Source of the DNA: Candidatus Methanomarinus sp. HR1
Lineage (GTDB): Archaea; Halobacteriota; Methanosarcinia; Methanosarcinales; Methanocomedenaceae
Direction: 5' to 3'
Assembly: GCA_002926195.1 (NCBI GenBank)
Contig: MZXQ01000030.1
Span: 1 to 19,356, forward strand
DNA: 19,356 nucleotides
In this document: piece by piece, positions 1-6,639 of the stretch
Layout of the letters: every line of letters starts with the position of its first letter
Numbering within the stretch: position 1 is the first letter of the stretch
The notes under the pieces: model-generated
What the model was told of the DNA's origin: nothing
Databases searched by the model: none
Seen by the model: only the letters and a program-made list of their open reading frames with translations
Position numbers and translations under genes: made by a program

Positions 1-42
1 GATTTTGTTATCTCAGGACTATAATCTGAAATAATGGTCGTG

Positions 43-63
43 TTTATAAGTACAAATTTATAT
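43..63 (+). promoter_or_regulatory. TATA-like promoter of the AAA_14 ATPase gene
   Basis: Two A/T-rich TATA-like blocks (TTTATAAG at 43-50 and AATTTATAT at 55-63) lie 25-45 bases before the preferred start at 88. With usual archaeal spacing, transcription would begin near 70-88, so the mRNA would have a very short leader or none. This also argues for starting the protein at 88 rather than at the in-frame ATG at 34. Assignment is by position and composition only. Confidence 0.35.
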
Positions 64-87
64 GGATTAGGTCGTATATACACAACC

Positions 88-1377
88 ATGGAAAAAAAGG
101 AAATATTTAAATATATTATAAAAGAATTCCATGAAACAGCACTACCCGGACTATATGAAAGAAAACTTCAAATACCTGATACTAAAAAGATAATCAGCCT
201 TATAGGTTCAAGAAGGGTTGGAAAGACATTCTATTTTTATCAGTTAATAAACAACTTGATTGATAATGAAATAAATCCTGAACAGATACTATATTTAAAT
301 TTTGAAGATGACAGAGTTCTGCCTATTAGTACTGCCGAATTAAATGGAATAATAGAAGCATATTATGAACTTTACCCGGAACAGATAAAAAATACGGTGT
401 ATTTTTTCTTTGATGAGATACAAAATATAGACGGATGGGAATTATTTATTAGACGGATACATGATAGAAAAAATATAAAAATATTTGTAACAGGTTCAAG
501 TTCGAAATTATTAAGCAGGGAAATTGCAACAAGCTTAAGGGGAAGAACTCTTTCATACTATCTGTATCCATTAAGTTTCGAAGAATTTTTAAAATTTAAG
601 CAGATTTCACTTGTGAAAGATTTTGAATATACGAGTATGAGATTTAAAATAAAACAATTATTTAATGAGTACCTTTATACTGGCGGTTTTCCGGAAATTG
701 TGTTAGAATCAGAACAACTCAGGCGGCCAATTCTTCAAAACTATTTTGAAATGCTGATCTATAGAGATCTTGTAGAAAGATTTTCAATCAGAAATATAAC
801 TCTTCTTAAAAACCTGGTTAAATTCTTAATTACGAATATTAGCACTACATTCAGTGTGAATTCATATTTCAAAACAATTAAGAAAGATACAGCAGTAGGA
901 AAAGATACACTGTTAGAATATATATCATATCTTGAAGATATTAATCTGATACATCTTATTCCATTCTTTAGTTATTCATTAAAAAGACAACAGGTAAATC
1001 CGCGTAAGGTCTACTGTGTGGATAATGGCCTGAGAAATGCCGTATCCTTTCGGTTTTCAAAAGATGAAGGCAGATTAGCTGAAAATCTGGTATTTCTGGA
1101 ACTTAAAAGAAGAGATAAAGAACCATATTACTGGAAAAACAAAGGTGAAGTTGATTTTATTGTGAAAAACGAGGATAATTCTTTAATAGCTATAAATGTT
1201 TCATATGGTGATTGGATTGATGAAAGAGAAATAAGAGCACTGCTGGAATTTTCAAAGGAATTCACACCAAGGATAGGAAGACTCATTTTATTGACAAAAG
1301 ATATAGAGAAGAAAGAGGAATCAATAGAATTCTTGCCTTTGTGGAAATGGTTGATAAATCAAGATCAGGTTTTATAA
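88..1377 (+). CDS. AAA_14 / DUF4143 family ATPase
   Basis: A 429-residue P-loop ATPase of the archaeal/bacterial AAA_14 plus DUF4143 family, whose cellular role is mostly unknown. Visible features are a Walker A motif GSRRVGKT at residues 40-47, a Walker B stretch VYFFFDEIQN with the DE pair at 109-110, a sensor-like TGSSSKLL segment, and the SLRGRT...YPLSFEEF signature that marks this family. The C-terminal part holds YYWKNKGEVDFIV near residue 353; this GEVDF motif resembles the core of a PD-(D/E)xK nuclease fold, common in DUF4143. The in-frame ATG at 34 would add 18 residues with no family resemblance and leave no room for the promoter, so 88 is preferred. The gene is richer in A/T codons (ATA, AAA, TTA) than carB next door, which suggests recent acquisition. 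Such ATPases often sit in accessory regions. No partner gene is visible. Confidence 0.85.
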   Translation: MEKKEIFKYIIKEFHETALPGLYERKLQIPDTKKIISLIGSRRVGKTFYFYQLINNLIDNEINPEQILYLNFEDDRVLPISTAELNGIIEAYYELYPEQIKNTVYFFFDEIQNIDGWELFIRRIHDRKNIKIFVTGSSSKLLSREIATSLRGRTLSYYLYPLSFEEFLKFKQISLVKDFEYTSMRFKIKQLFNEYLYTGGFPEIVLESEQLRRPILQNYFEMLIYRDLVERFSIRNITLLKNLVKFLITNISTTFSVNSYFKTIKKDTAVGKDTLLEYISYLEDINLIHLIPFFSYSLKRQQVNPRKVYCVDNGLRNAVSFRFSKDEGRLAENLVFLELKRRDKEPYYWKNKGEVDFIVKNEDNSLIAINVSYGDWIDEREIRALLEFSKEFTPRIGRLILLTKDIEKKEESIEFLPLWKWLINQDQVL

Positions 1378-1389
1378 TTTCATTAATAC

Positions 1390-1420
1390 AAGATTCTTAT
1401 AGATAATCTTTTTATAAATA
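1390..1420 (+). promoter_or_regulatory. Hairpin overlapping the carB TATA box
   Basis: AAGATT (1390-1395) and AATCTT (1405-1410) form a 6-bp stem with a 9-base loop, followed at once by TTTATAAATA (1411-1420). The T-run could end the ATPase transcript, and the same bases make a good TATA box for carB, whose start lies about 32 bases further on. A GTGA Shine-Dalgarno match is at 1442-1445. The dual use is inferred. Confidence 0.45.
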
Positions 1421-1451
1421 ACATCTTTACAGTAAACTTTAGTGAAGAAAC

Positions 1452-4400
1452 ATGCCAAAAAGAGAAGACATCAATAAAATCCTGATCATAGGGTCAGGCC
1501 CGATCGTTATTGGACAAGCATGTGAGTTCGATTATTCAGGTACTCAGGCCTGCAAAGCTCTACGAGAAGAAGGTTACGAGATCATTTTGGTAAATTCCAA
1601 CCCGGCAACCATTATGACAGATCCTGGTATGGCAGATATAACCTATATAGAACCCCTTACTTTTTCAAATTTAAAAAAGATAATCCAGAAGGAAAGACCT
1701 GATGGGCTACTGCCCAATCTTGGAGGACAAACTGGGTTAAACCTCTCATCAGCTCTCTATAAAGCAGGTGTTCTTGATCAATATAATGTCACAGTGATCG
1801 GAGTACAGCCAGATGCGATAGAGCGTGGTGAAGACCGTATTGCATTTAAAGCGACAATGGAAAAACTTGGCATCGATATGCCAAAAAGCGAACCTGCATA
1901 TACAGTAGAAGAAGCAGAGAAGATTGCCCAGAAGCTTGGATATCCTGTAGTAGTCAGACCTGCATATACAATGGGGGGTACAGGAGGAGGACTGGTATAT
2001 AATCTTGAAGAACTTCGCACGATCGCATCAAGGGGCATTAATGCAAGTCTTATTAATCAGATACTGATCGAAGAATCAGTACTTGGATGGGAAGAACTGG
2101 AACTTGAAGTGGTAAGGGATGCAAAGAACCAGTTGATCACAGTTTGTTTTATTGAGAACTGTGATCCCATGGGCGTACATACAGGTGATAGTTTCTGTGT
2201 TGCACCAATGCTTACCGTCCCTGAAGAATTGCAAAAGCGGATGCAGGACTATTCTTATCGGATAGTAGAGGGAATCGGTGTTATTGGTGGTACGAATGTC
2301 CAGTTCGCTCATGATCTGGTCACTGATAGACTTGTTGTTATCGAGATCAATCCCAGGACATCCAGATCATCTGCGCTTGCTTCCAAGGCAACCGGATTTC
2401 CGATAGCGAGGATCTCAACAAAACTTGCATCAGGTATCACTATGGACGAGATAGAGTACTGGAGGGACGGTACACTTGAAAAATATACGCCCGGTGGAAA
2501 TTATGTTGTTGTAAAGTTTGCACGCTGGGCATTCGAGAAGTTCAAGGGTATAGATGACATTCTCGGAACACAGATGAGAGCTGTCGGCGAGGTCATGTCC
2601 ATAGGAAATACCTTTAAAGAAAGTTTCTTGAAAGCCATACGGTCTCTTGAAACAAAGCGGTACGGACTTGGCAGGGTCAAAGAGTTCGAGAGTATGTCTC
2701 TTAATGATCTTACAGATATCATCGGAACACCCAGCAGCGAGCGTATATTCCAGTTATATGAGGCGCTTAAAAAAGGACTTACGGTCGAGAAAGCCTATAA
2801 CCGGACGCATATCGGCAAGTGGTTTATTCAGCAGATGAAGGAACTTGCAGACTTTGAGAACGAAATGGAAGCATCAGCAGATCTTTCGGATGATATGCTA
2901 TTACAGGCAAAAAAGCAAGGATTTTCTGATAGATATATCAGTGATATTTTTTCAGTGTCTGAGGCTGAGATTAGAAATAGACGTAAAGATCTTGGTATTA
3001 TTCAGCATCATCAACCTGTTAATGTAAGCGGTGCAGATGGAAAATACTATTATTCTACCTATAATGGAGAAGACCGCAATGAATCTGTTAAAGGAAGAAA
3101 GATATTGATCCTCGGTGGCGGACCAAACAGGATAGGTCAGGGAATTGAATTTGATTATACCTGCGTTCATACGGCATTTGCTCTTCGGGACGCTGGTATT
3201 AAGACAATAATGGTCAACTGCAACCCTGAGACCGTATCAACTGATTATGATACATCTGAAAAACTGTATTTTGAGCCACTTACAGTCGAAGATGTATTGA
3301 GCATCTACGAAAAAGAGCAACCAGAGGGTGCAATCGTTCAATTCGGTGGTCAGACTCCCCTTAATATTGCCAGGCAACTGCAGGATGCAGGCGTTAAAAT
3401 ACTTGGGACATCTCCTGAAAGCATAGATATTGCTGAAGATAGAGAGCGGTTCAAGAATTTAATGATAGAGCTCAATATTCCGCAGCCTGAGAATGATATT
3501 GCACGATCGTTCGAGAAAGTGATAGAAAAAGGTGAAAAAATAGGTTATCCACTCATGGTAAGACCTTCCTATGTACTTGGTGGACGCGGCATGGAAGTTG
3601 TACATGATAAAGAAATGCTTATCGATTATGCAAGAATGGCAGTAGAAGTAACTCCCGAGCACCCAATACTTATAGACAAATTTTTAGAAGATGCGATTGA
3701 AGTGGAAGTAGATGCAATATCTGACGGTGAGGATACTTTTGTTGCTGCGATCATGGAACATATCGAACTTGCAGGAGTTCATTCGGGAGACAGTGCCTGT
3801 GTAATACCTTCCAGGACCATATCCGATGAAAATACTAAGAAGATTAATGAATATACGAAAAAAATGGGAAAGGCACTAAAAGTTGTCGGACTTATGAACA
3901 TACAGTATGCAATAGCCAATGGAGAAGTATACATTCTTGAAGCTAACCCGCGTGCTTCGCGTACTGTTCCGTTAGTTAGCAAAGTGACAAATATTCCACT
4001 TGCAAATATAGCAACACAGATCATCACACTTGGAAAGAAGATACCTGATTTTCCCCAGCTAAAAGAGTATGATCTCCCGCATGTAGCAGTGAAAGAAGCA
4101 GTATTCCCATTTAATATGTTCCCTGAGGTCGATCCGGTATTAGGACCTGAGATGCGTGCGACAGGTGAGGTTATGGGAATCGCTGATAATTTCGGGATGG
4201 CATTCTACAAAGCACAGGATGCAACAGGTATACCTCTTCCGACTGAGGGTGGTGTTCTTGTAACTGTACCTGACAATGCAAGAATTACCACATTAGATGC
4301 TGTGCGCAAGCTTTCTGATCTTGGGTTTATATTATATGCAACACGCGGGACAAAGGATTATCTTGACAATGAAGGGGTAGCATGTGAACTGGTATTAAAA

Positions 4401-4649
4401 CTTCATGAAGGAAGACCTAATATTATTGATGCGATCGAGAATAAAAAGATCCAGCTTATTTTTAATATACCTATAGGGCGTAAAGGAAAAGAAGACGACA
4501 GCTACATACGAAAGGCTGCAATAAAACACATGATCCCGTACATTACTTCAGCCGAGGCTGCCGTGGCATCTGTTGAGGGAATTGAAGCTGCATTAAGGAG
4601 TGAAATAACAGTTAAGCCATTACAGGAATATAATCTGGATCTGAAGTAA
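1452..4649 (+). CDS. carB: Carbamoyl-phosphate synthase large subunit
   Basis: A 1065-residue CarB, full length for the family (the E. coli protein is about 1070). It makes carbamoyl phosphate from bicarbonate, ammonia and two ATP in the cytosol, feeding arginine and pyrimidine synthesis. The two homologous ATP-grasp halves are clear. The first begins INKILIIGSGPIVIGQACEFDYSG and has LPNLGGQTGLNL; the second begins KILILGGGPNRIGQGIEFDYTC and has IVQFGGQTPLNI. Each half carries a metal/ATP-binding EINPR or EANPR segment. The last ~130 residues (from GVLVTVPDNAR) form the MGS-like regulatory domain. A GTGA ribosome site sits 6 bases before the ATG. CarB normally works with the glutaminase CarA, often encoded directly upstream; here an unrelated ATPase gene occupies that place. 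carA may lie beyond the window edge or elsewhere. No frameshift is seen. Confidence 0.97.
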   Translation: MPKREDINKILIIGSGPIVIGQACEFDYSGTQACKALREEGYEIILVNSNPATIMTDPGMADITYIEPLTFSNLKKIIQKERPDGLLPNLGGQTGLNLSSALYKAGVLDQYNVTVIGVQPDAIERGEDRIAFKATMEKLGIDMPKSEPAYTVEEAEKIAQKLGYPVVVRPAYTMGGTGGGLVYNLEELRTIASRGINASLINQILIEESVLGWEELELEVVRDAKNQLITVCFIENCDPMGVHTGDSFCVAPMLTVPEELQKRMQDYSYRIVEGIGVIGGTNVQFAHDLVTDRLVVIEINPRTSRSSALASKATGFPIARISTKLASGITMDEIEYWRDGTLEKYTPGGNYVVVKFARWAFEKFKGIDDILGTQMRAVGEVMSIGNTFKESFLKAIRSLETKRYGLGRVKEFESMSLNDLTDIIGTPSSERIFQLYEALKKGLTVEKAYNRTHIGKWFIQQMKELADFENEMEASADLSDDMLLQAKKQGFSDRYISDIFSVSEAEIRNRRKDLGIIQHHQPVNVSGADGKYYYSTYNGEDRNESVKGRKILILGGGPNRIGQGIEFDYTCVHTAFALRDAGIKTIMVNCNPETVSTDYDTSEKLYFEPLTVEDVLSIYEKEQPEGAIVQFGGQTPLNIARQLQDAGVKILGTSPESIDIAEDRERFKNLMIELNIPQPENDIARSFEKVIEKGEKIGYPLMVRPSYVLGGRGMEVVHDKEMLIDYARMAVEVTPEHPILIDKFLEDAIEVEVDAISDGEDTFVAAIMEHIELAGVHSGDSACVIPSRTISDENTKKINEYTKKMGKALKVVGLMNIQYAIANGEVYILEANPRASRTVPLVSKVTNIPLANIATQIITLGKKIPDFPQLKEYDLPHVAVKEAVFPFNMFPEVDPVLGPEMRATGEVMGIADNFGMAFYKAQDATGIPLPTEGGVLVTVPDNARITTLDAVRKLSDLGFILYATRGTKDYLDNEGVACELVLKLHEGRPNIIDAIENKKIQLIFNIPIGRKGKEDDSYIRKAAIKHMIPYITSAEAAVASVEGIEAALRSEITVKPLQEYNLDLK

Positions 4650-4705
4650 GATTGTATCTGCGTCTAATATAATTTTTAAAATTACTGGATTCTGGTATAA
4701 TGTCG

Positions 4706-4746
4706 TATATTATATATATAACATATATGATACTAAATTATGAGGT
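4706..4746 (+). promoter_or_regulatory. TATA box and ribosome site of the gcvH-like gene
   Basis: A long run of alternating T and A at 4706-4727 gives several possible TATA boxes, and GAGGT at 4742-4746 is a good ribosome site 8 bases before the ATG at 4755. This suggests gcvH, the hisH remnant and hisF are transcribed separately from carB. Confidence 0.55.
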
Positions 4747-4754
4747 AAATATCT

Positions 4755-5174
4755 ATGGAAATTGAAGGATACGAGATGCCTGAAGAACTATATTATACTA
4801 CAGACCATCTATGGGCAAAAGTAGAGGATGATGGAAATGTACGGGTTGGATTGGACGCCTTCGGTGCTACAGCAGTAGGATCGATCGAATATATTGATCT
4901 TCCTCAAGAAGATGATGAATTCGATGCAGGTGATGCTTTCGGGTCAATGGAATCTGCTAAATGGGTCGGAGGACTTACCATGCCTGTGACCGGTACTGTC
5001 ATTGAGGTCAATGAAGACATCGAAGATGAACTTGAGCTGCTTCCGGAAGAACCGTATGGAGATGCCTGGTTGATCCTTGTGGAACCATCCGATCTTGAGG
5101 CTGATCTGGAAAATCTCATCCATGGTGATAAAATCAAATCATGGTTTGAAGAGGATATTGCATCACGGGATTAA
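4755..5174 (+). CDS. gcvH: Glycine cleavage H-like lipoyl carrier protein
   Basis: A 139-residue protein of the GcvH fold, a small carrier whose lipoyl arm shuttles intermediates between enzymes. The family start PEELYYTTDHLWAKVE is present, and the modified lysine is K69 in the ESAKW motif. It is followed by the usual second half (MPVTGTVIEVN, then PYGDAWLILV). The protein is very acidic, with Glu/Asp runs near residues 51-57 and 86-98, and the WVGG after the lysine differs from the ESVKAVSD of classical H proteins. No genes for glycine cleavage P, T or L proteins are near. It may serve glycine cleavage encoded elsewhere, or be one of the lipoate-binding GcvH-like proteins that work with heterodisulfide-reductase-like or other systems. 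The fold and lipoyl site are secure; the pathway is not. Confidence 0.88.
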   Translation: MEIEGYEMPEELYYTTDHLWAKVEDDGNVRVGLDAFGATAVGSIEYIDLPQEDDEFDAGDAFGSMESAKWVGGLTMPVTGTVIEVNEDIEDELELLPEEPYGDAWLILVEPSDLEADLENLIHGDKIKSWFEEDIASRD

Positions 5175-5192
5175 TGTCATATAGACTGAATC

Positions 5193-5246
5193 ATGATAGC
5201 AATAATTGATTATGGGATGGGGTGGAACGAGATGGTAAGATGTTAG
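5193..5246 (+). pseudogene. hisH: In-frame remnant of hisH (17 codons)
   Basis: The 17-codon reading frame MIAIIDYGMGWNEMVRC opens with ten residues that match the canonical N-terminus of HisH, the glutaminase subunit of imidazole glycerol phosphate synthase. HisH usually lies directly upstream of hisF, as this fragment does. The next residues GWNE match the MGWNE motif from the middle of HisH, so the two parts may have joined at a shared ATGGG. The frame ends in a stop that overlaps the hisF start by 7 bases, as is common for intact hisH-hisF pairs. About 180 residues, including the whole glutaminase active site, are missing. It could be a true internal deletion, an assembly error, or less likely a chance match. 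Confidence 0.7.
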
Positions 5247-6052
5247 CCAAAAGAATCATTCCGTGCCTTGACTGTGATCTTGGGGTCCAGCAGGGGCGTG
5301 TGGTAAAAGGTGTCAAGTTCAAACAGATCCGATATGCAGGCATACCGTGGGAACTTGCAGAAGAATATGATAAACAGGGGGCGGATGAACTGATCTTTCT
5401 TGATATCACAGCGTCACATGAAAGAAGAGAGACCATGGCTAAGGTGATCGAAAAGACATCTGAGAATGTATTTATGCCGCTTACGGTCGGAGGTGGTATC
5501 GGAAGTTTGAAGGATGCCAGAGTGGCCTTTAATGCAGGAGCAGATAAGGTTTCGGTAAATACGGCTGCACTTAAGAACCCTGATCTTATTAATGACATAG
5601 CAAAATATTTTGGGACACAGGCATGTGTGATAGCAATAGATGCCAAGCGCAGATACGGACGTGAGGCTTCTCGGGAAGTGGTTGACACGCCGCAAGGTGA
5701 GTGCTGGTTCGAGTGTTCATTCTATGGTGGAAGGGAATTTACCGGTATAGATGCTATACAGTGGGCAGTAGAGGCTGAAGAGCGCGGAGCAGGAGATATC
5801 ATGCTTACAAGCATGGATAGGGATGGCACTAAGGACGGATTTGATATCGAACTAACCAGCGCGATCAGTGACAGTGTGAATATACCTGTGATCGCATCAG
5901 GCGGTTGCGGTAACCTGGAACATATCCTTGAAGTATTTAAGAAGACAAATGCTTCGGCTGCACTGGCTGCAAGTATCTTTCATTTTGGGGAATATACGGT
6001 ATCAGAGGTTAAGGAATATTTAAATAAGAATGGCGTACATGTTAGATTATAG
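5240..6052 (+). CDS. hisF: Imidazole glycerol phosphate synthase, cyclase subunit
   Basis: A 270-residue HisF, a (beta/alpha)8 barrel that uses ammonia to close the imidazole ring, giving IGP for histidine and AICAR for purines. The start MLAKRIIPCLD is canonical, with the catalytic aspartate at residue 11; the second catalytic aspartate is in VIAIDAKR. Phosphate-binding glycines lie in TVGGGIGS and IASGGCGN, and LTSMDRDGTKDGF is typical. A GTG six codons upstream (5222) is in frame but adds residues foreign to the family. Of the four charged residues known to gate the ammonia entrance in HisF, Arg5, Glu50 and the Lys of ADKVSVNT are kept, while the position normally Glu (GEIxLTS) is Asp here (GDIMLTS). 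No strong ribosome site precedes it, so translation may be coupled to the overlapping hisH remnant. The usual partner HisH is reduced to a fragment. Confidence 0.96.
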   Translation: MLAKRIIPCLDCDLGVQQGRVVKGVKFKQIRYAGIPWELAEEYDKQGADELIFLDITASHERRETMAKVIEKTSENVFMPLTVGGGIGSLKDARVAFNAGADKVSVNTAALKNPDLINDIAKYFGTQACVIAIDAKRRYGREASREVVDTPQGECWFECSFYGGREFTGIDAIQWAVEAEERGAGDIMLTSMDRDGTKDGFDIELTSAISDSVNIPVIASGGCGNLEHILEVFKKTNASAALAASIFHFGEYTVSEVKEYLNKNGVHVRL

Positions 6053-6091
6053 TGCTAATTTTCTAATCCTCCATTCTTCTGGAATGTCGGG

Positions 6092-6172
6092 CGAAGATTT
6101 GCGAATCTTCTAATCTTCGGCTCTTTTAAGAGCCTCAGTCAATAAAATTTGACCGAAGGGAGAATTTTGTTC
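6092..6172 (+). repeat. Composite hairpin repeat, copy 1
   Basis: First of three related elements. In order it holds: GAAGATT/AATCTTC (6093-6099 with 6104-6110, loop TGCG), the shared spacer TAATCTTC, the hairpin GGCTCTT/AAGAGCC (6119-6125 with 6128-6134), the shared TCAGTCAATA, and AAAATT/AATTTT (6144-6149 with 6163-6168, loop containing GACCGAAGGGA), ending GTTC. It lies between hisF and the transcription factor S gene, inverted relative to copy 2. The first stem differs in sequence from copies 2 and 3, yet base pairing is kept. A further 5-bp stem (CATTC/GAATG) lies just before, at 6072-6086. Confidence 0.85.
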
Positions 6173-6199
6173 ATTAAAAAAAATAGGAAGTTCAATACT

Positions 6200-6511
6200 A
6201 TGGAATTTTGTCCTAAATGTAAAAGTATAATGATGCCATCCGGCAATCAAATGAAGTGCAGGAAATGCGGTTTTGAAAAAGTAAAAGTAAAAAGCAGCAG
6301 TGATATAACTACACAAGAGTTCAAAGAACGAGTAGTAACAGTTATCGAAGGCAGTGAAGATGCGGGTCTTCCAACTACCAGGGCTACTTGTGAAGAATGT
6401 GGTAATAAAAAAGCCTACTGGTGGATGCGCCAGCTTCGGTCTGCAGATGAGAGTGAGGTCAGGTTCTTCAGGTGTACCAAATGCGGTAGAACATGGAGAG
6501 AATATGATTAG
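6200..6511 (+). CDS. Archaeal transcription factor S (TFIIS-like)
   Basis: A 103-residue TFS, the archaeal counterpart of TFIIS/RPA12-type subunits, which rescues stalled RNA polymerase by stimulating cleavage of the nascent RNA. The N-terminal zinc ribbon has C4, C7, C20 and C23 (FCPKC...KCRKC). The C-terminal zinc ribbon has C64, C67, C92 and C95, with the invariant acidic tip RSADE (D83, E84) that enters the polymerase active site. Both ribbons and the tip are intact, so it should be active rather than one of the inhibitory paralogues. The ATG at 6200 follows TAGGAAG by ten bases; an upstream in-frame alternative start would read through repeat sequence. The gene is bracketed by inverted copies of the hairpin repeat, and copy 2 begins at the last base of the stop codon. 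Confidence 0.95.
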   Translation: MEFCPKCKSIMMPSGNQMKCRKCGFEKVKVKSSSDITTQEFKERVVTVIEGSEDAGLPTTRATCEECGNKKAYWWMRQLRSADESEVRFFRCTKCGRTWREYD

Positions 6512-6624
6512 AACAAAATCCTCCCTCTGGTCGGATTTTATTGACTGAGGCTCTCGAAAGAGCCGAAGATTAGAAAATGTGAACGAAGTGAATATTTTCG
6601 ATATATCAAGCTATGCTTGATATA
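6511..6624 (-). repeat. Composite hairpin repeat, copy 2 (inverted)
   Basis: Read on the plus strand it holds AAAATCC/GGATTTT (6515-6521 with 6533-6539), GACTGA, the hairpin GGCTCT-CGAA-AGAGCC (6549-6564), GAAGATTA, GAAAAT/ATTTTC (6573-6578 with 6594-6599), and a perfect 10-bp stem with a 3-base loop, TATATCAAGC/GCTTGATATA (6602-6611 with 6615-6624). It is the reverse complement of the layout of copies 1 and 3. It occupies the whole gap between the convergent transcription factor S and mfnA genes, so it probably also works as a two-way terminator. An 11-base direct repeat AACAAAATCCT occurs at 6512-6522 and 6629-6639. Confidence 0.88.
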
Positions 6625-6639
6625 CTATAACAAAATCCT

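Noticed and set aside
5222..5239. GTG start for hisF at 5222
   Set aside because: It adds six residues absent from the family; MLAKRIIPCLD is the canonical opening and has the catalytic Asp at residue 11.
5191..5688. A 165-codon open frame on the minus strand over hisF
   Set aside because: It lies wholly antisense to the conserved hisF gene; its composition is what the reverse of hisF codons would give.
6092..6172. CRISPR-like array made of the hairpin repeats
   Set aside because: Copies are few, widely spaced, inverted relative to each other and lack unique spacers of uniform length.
6149..6199. N-terminal extension of transcription factor S from a TTG at 6149
   Set aside because: It reads through the hairpin repeat, adds residues not found in the family, and a good ribosome site precedes the ATG at 6200.
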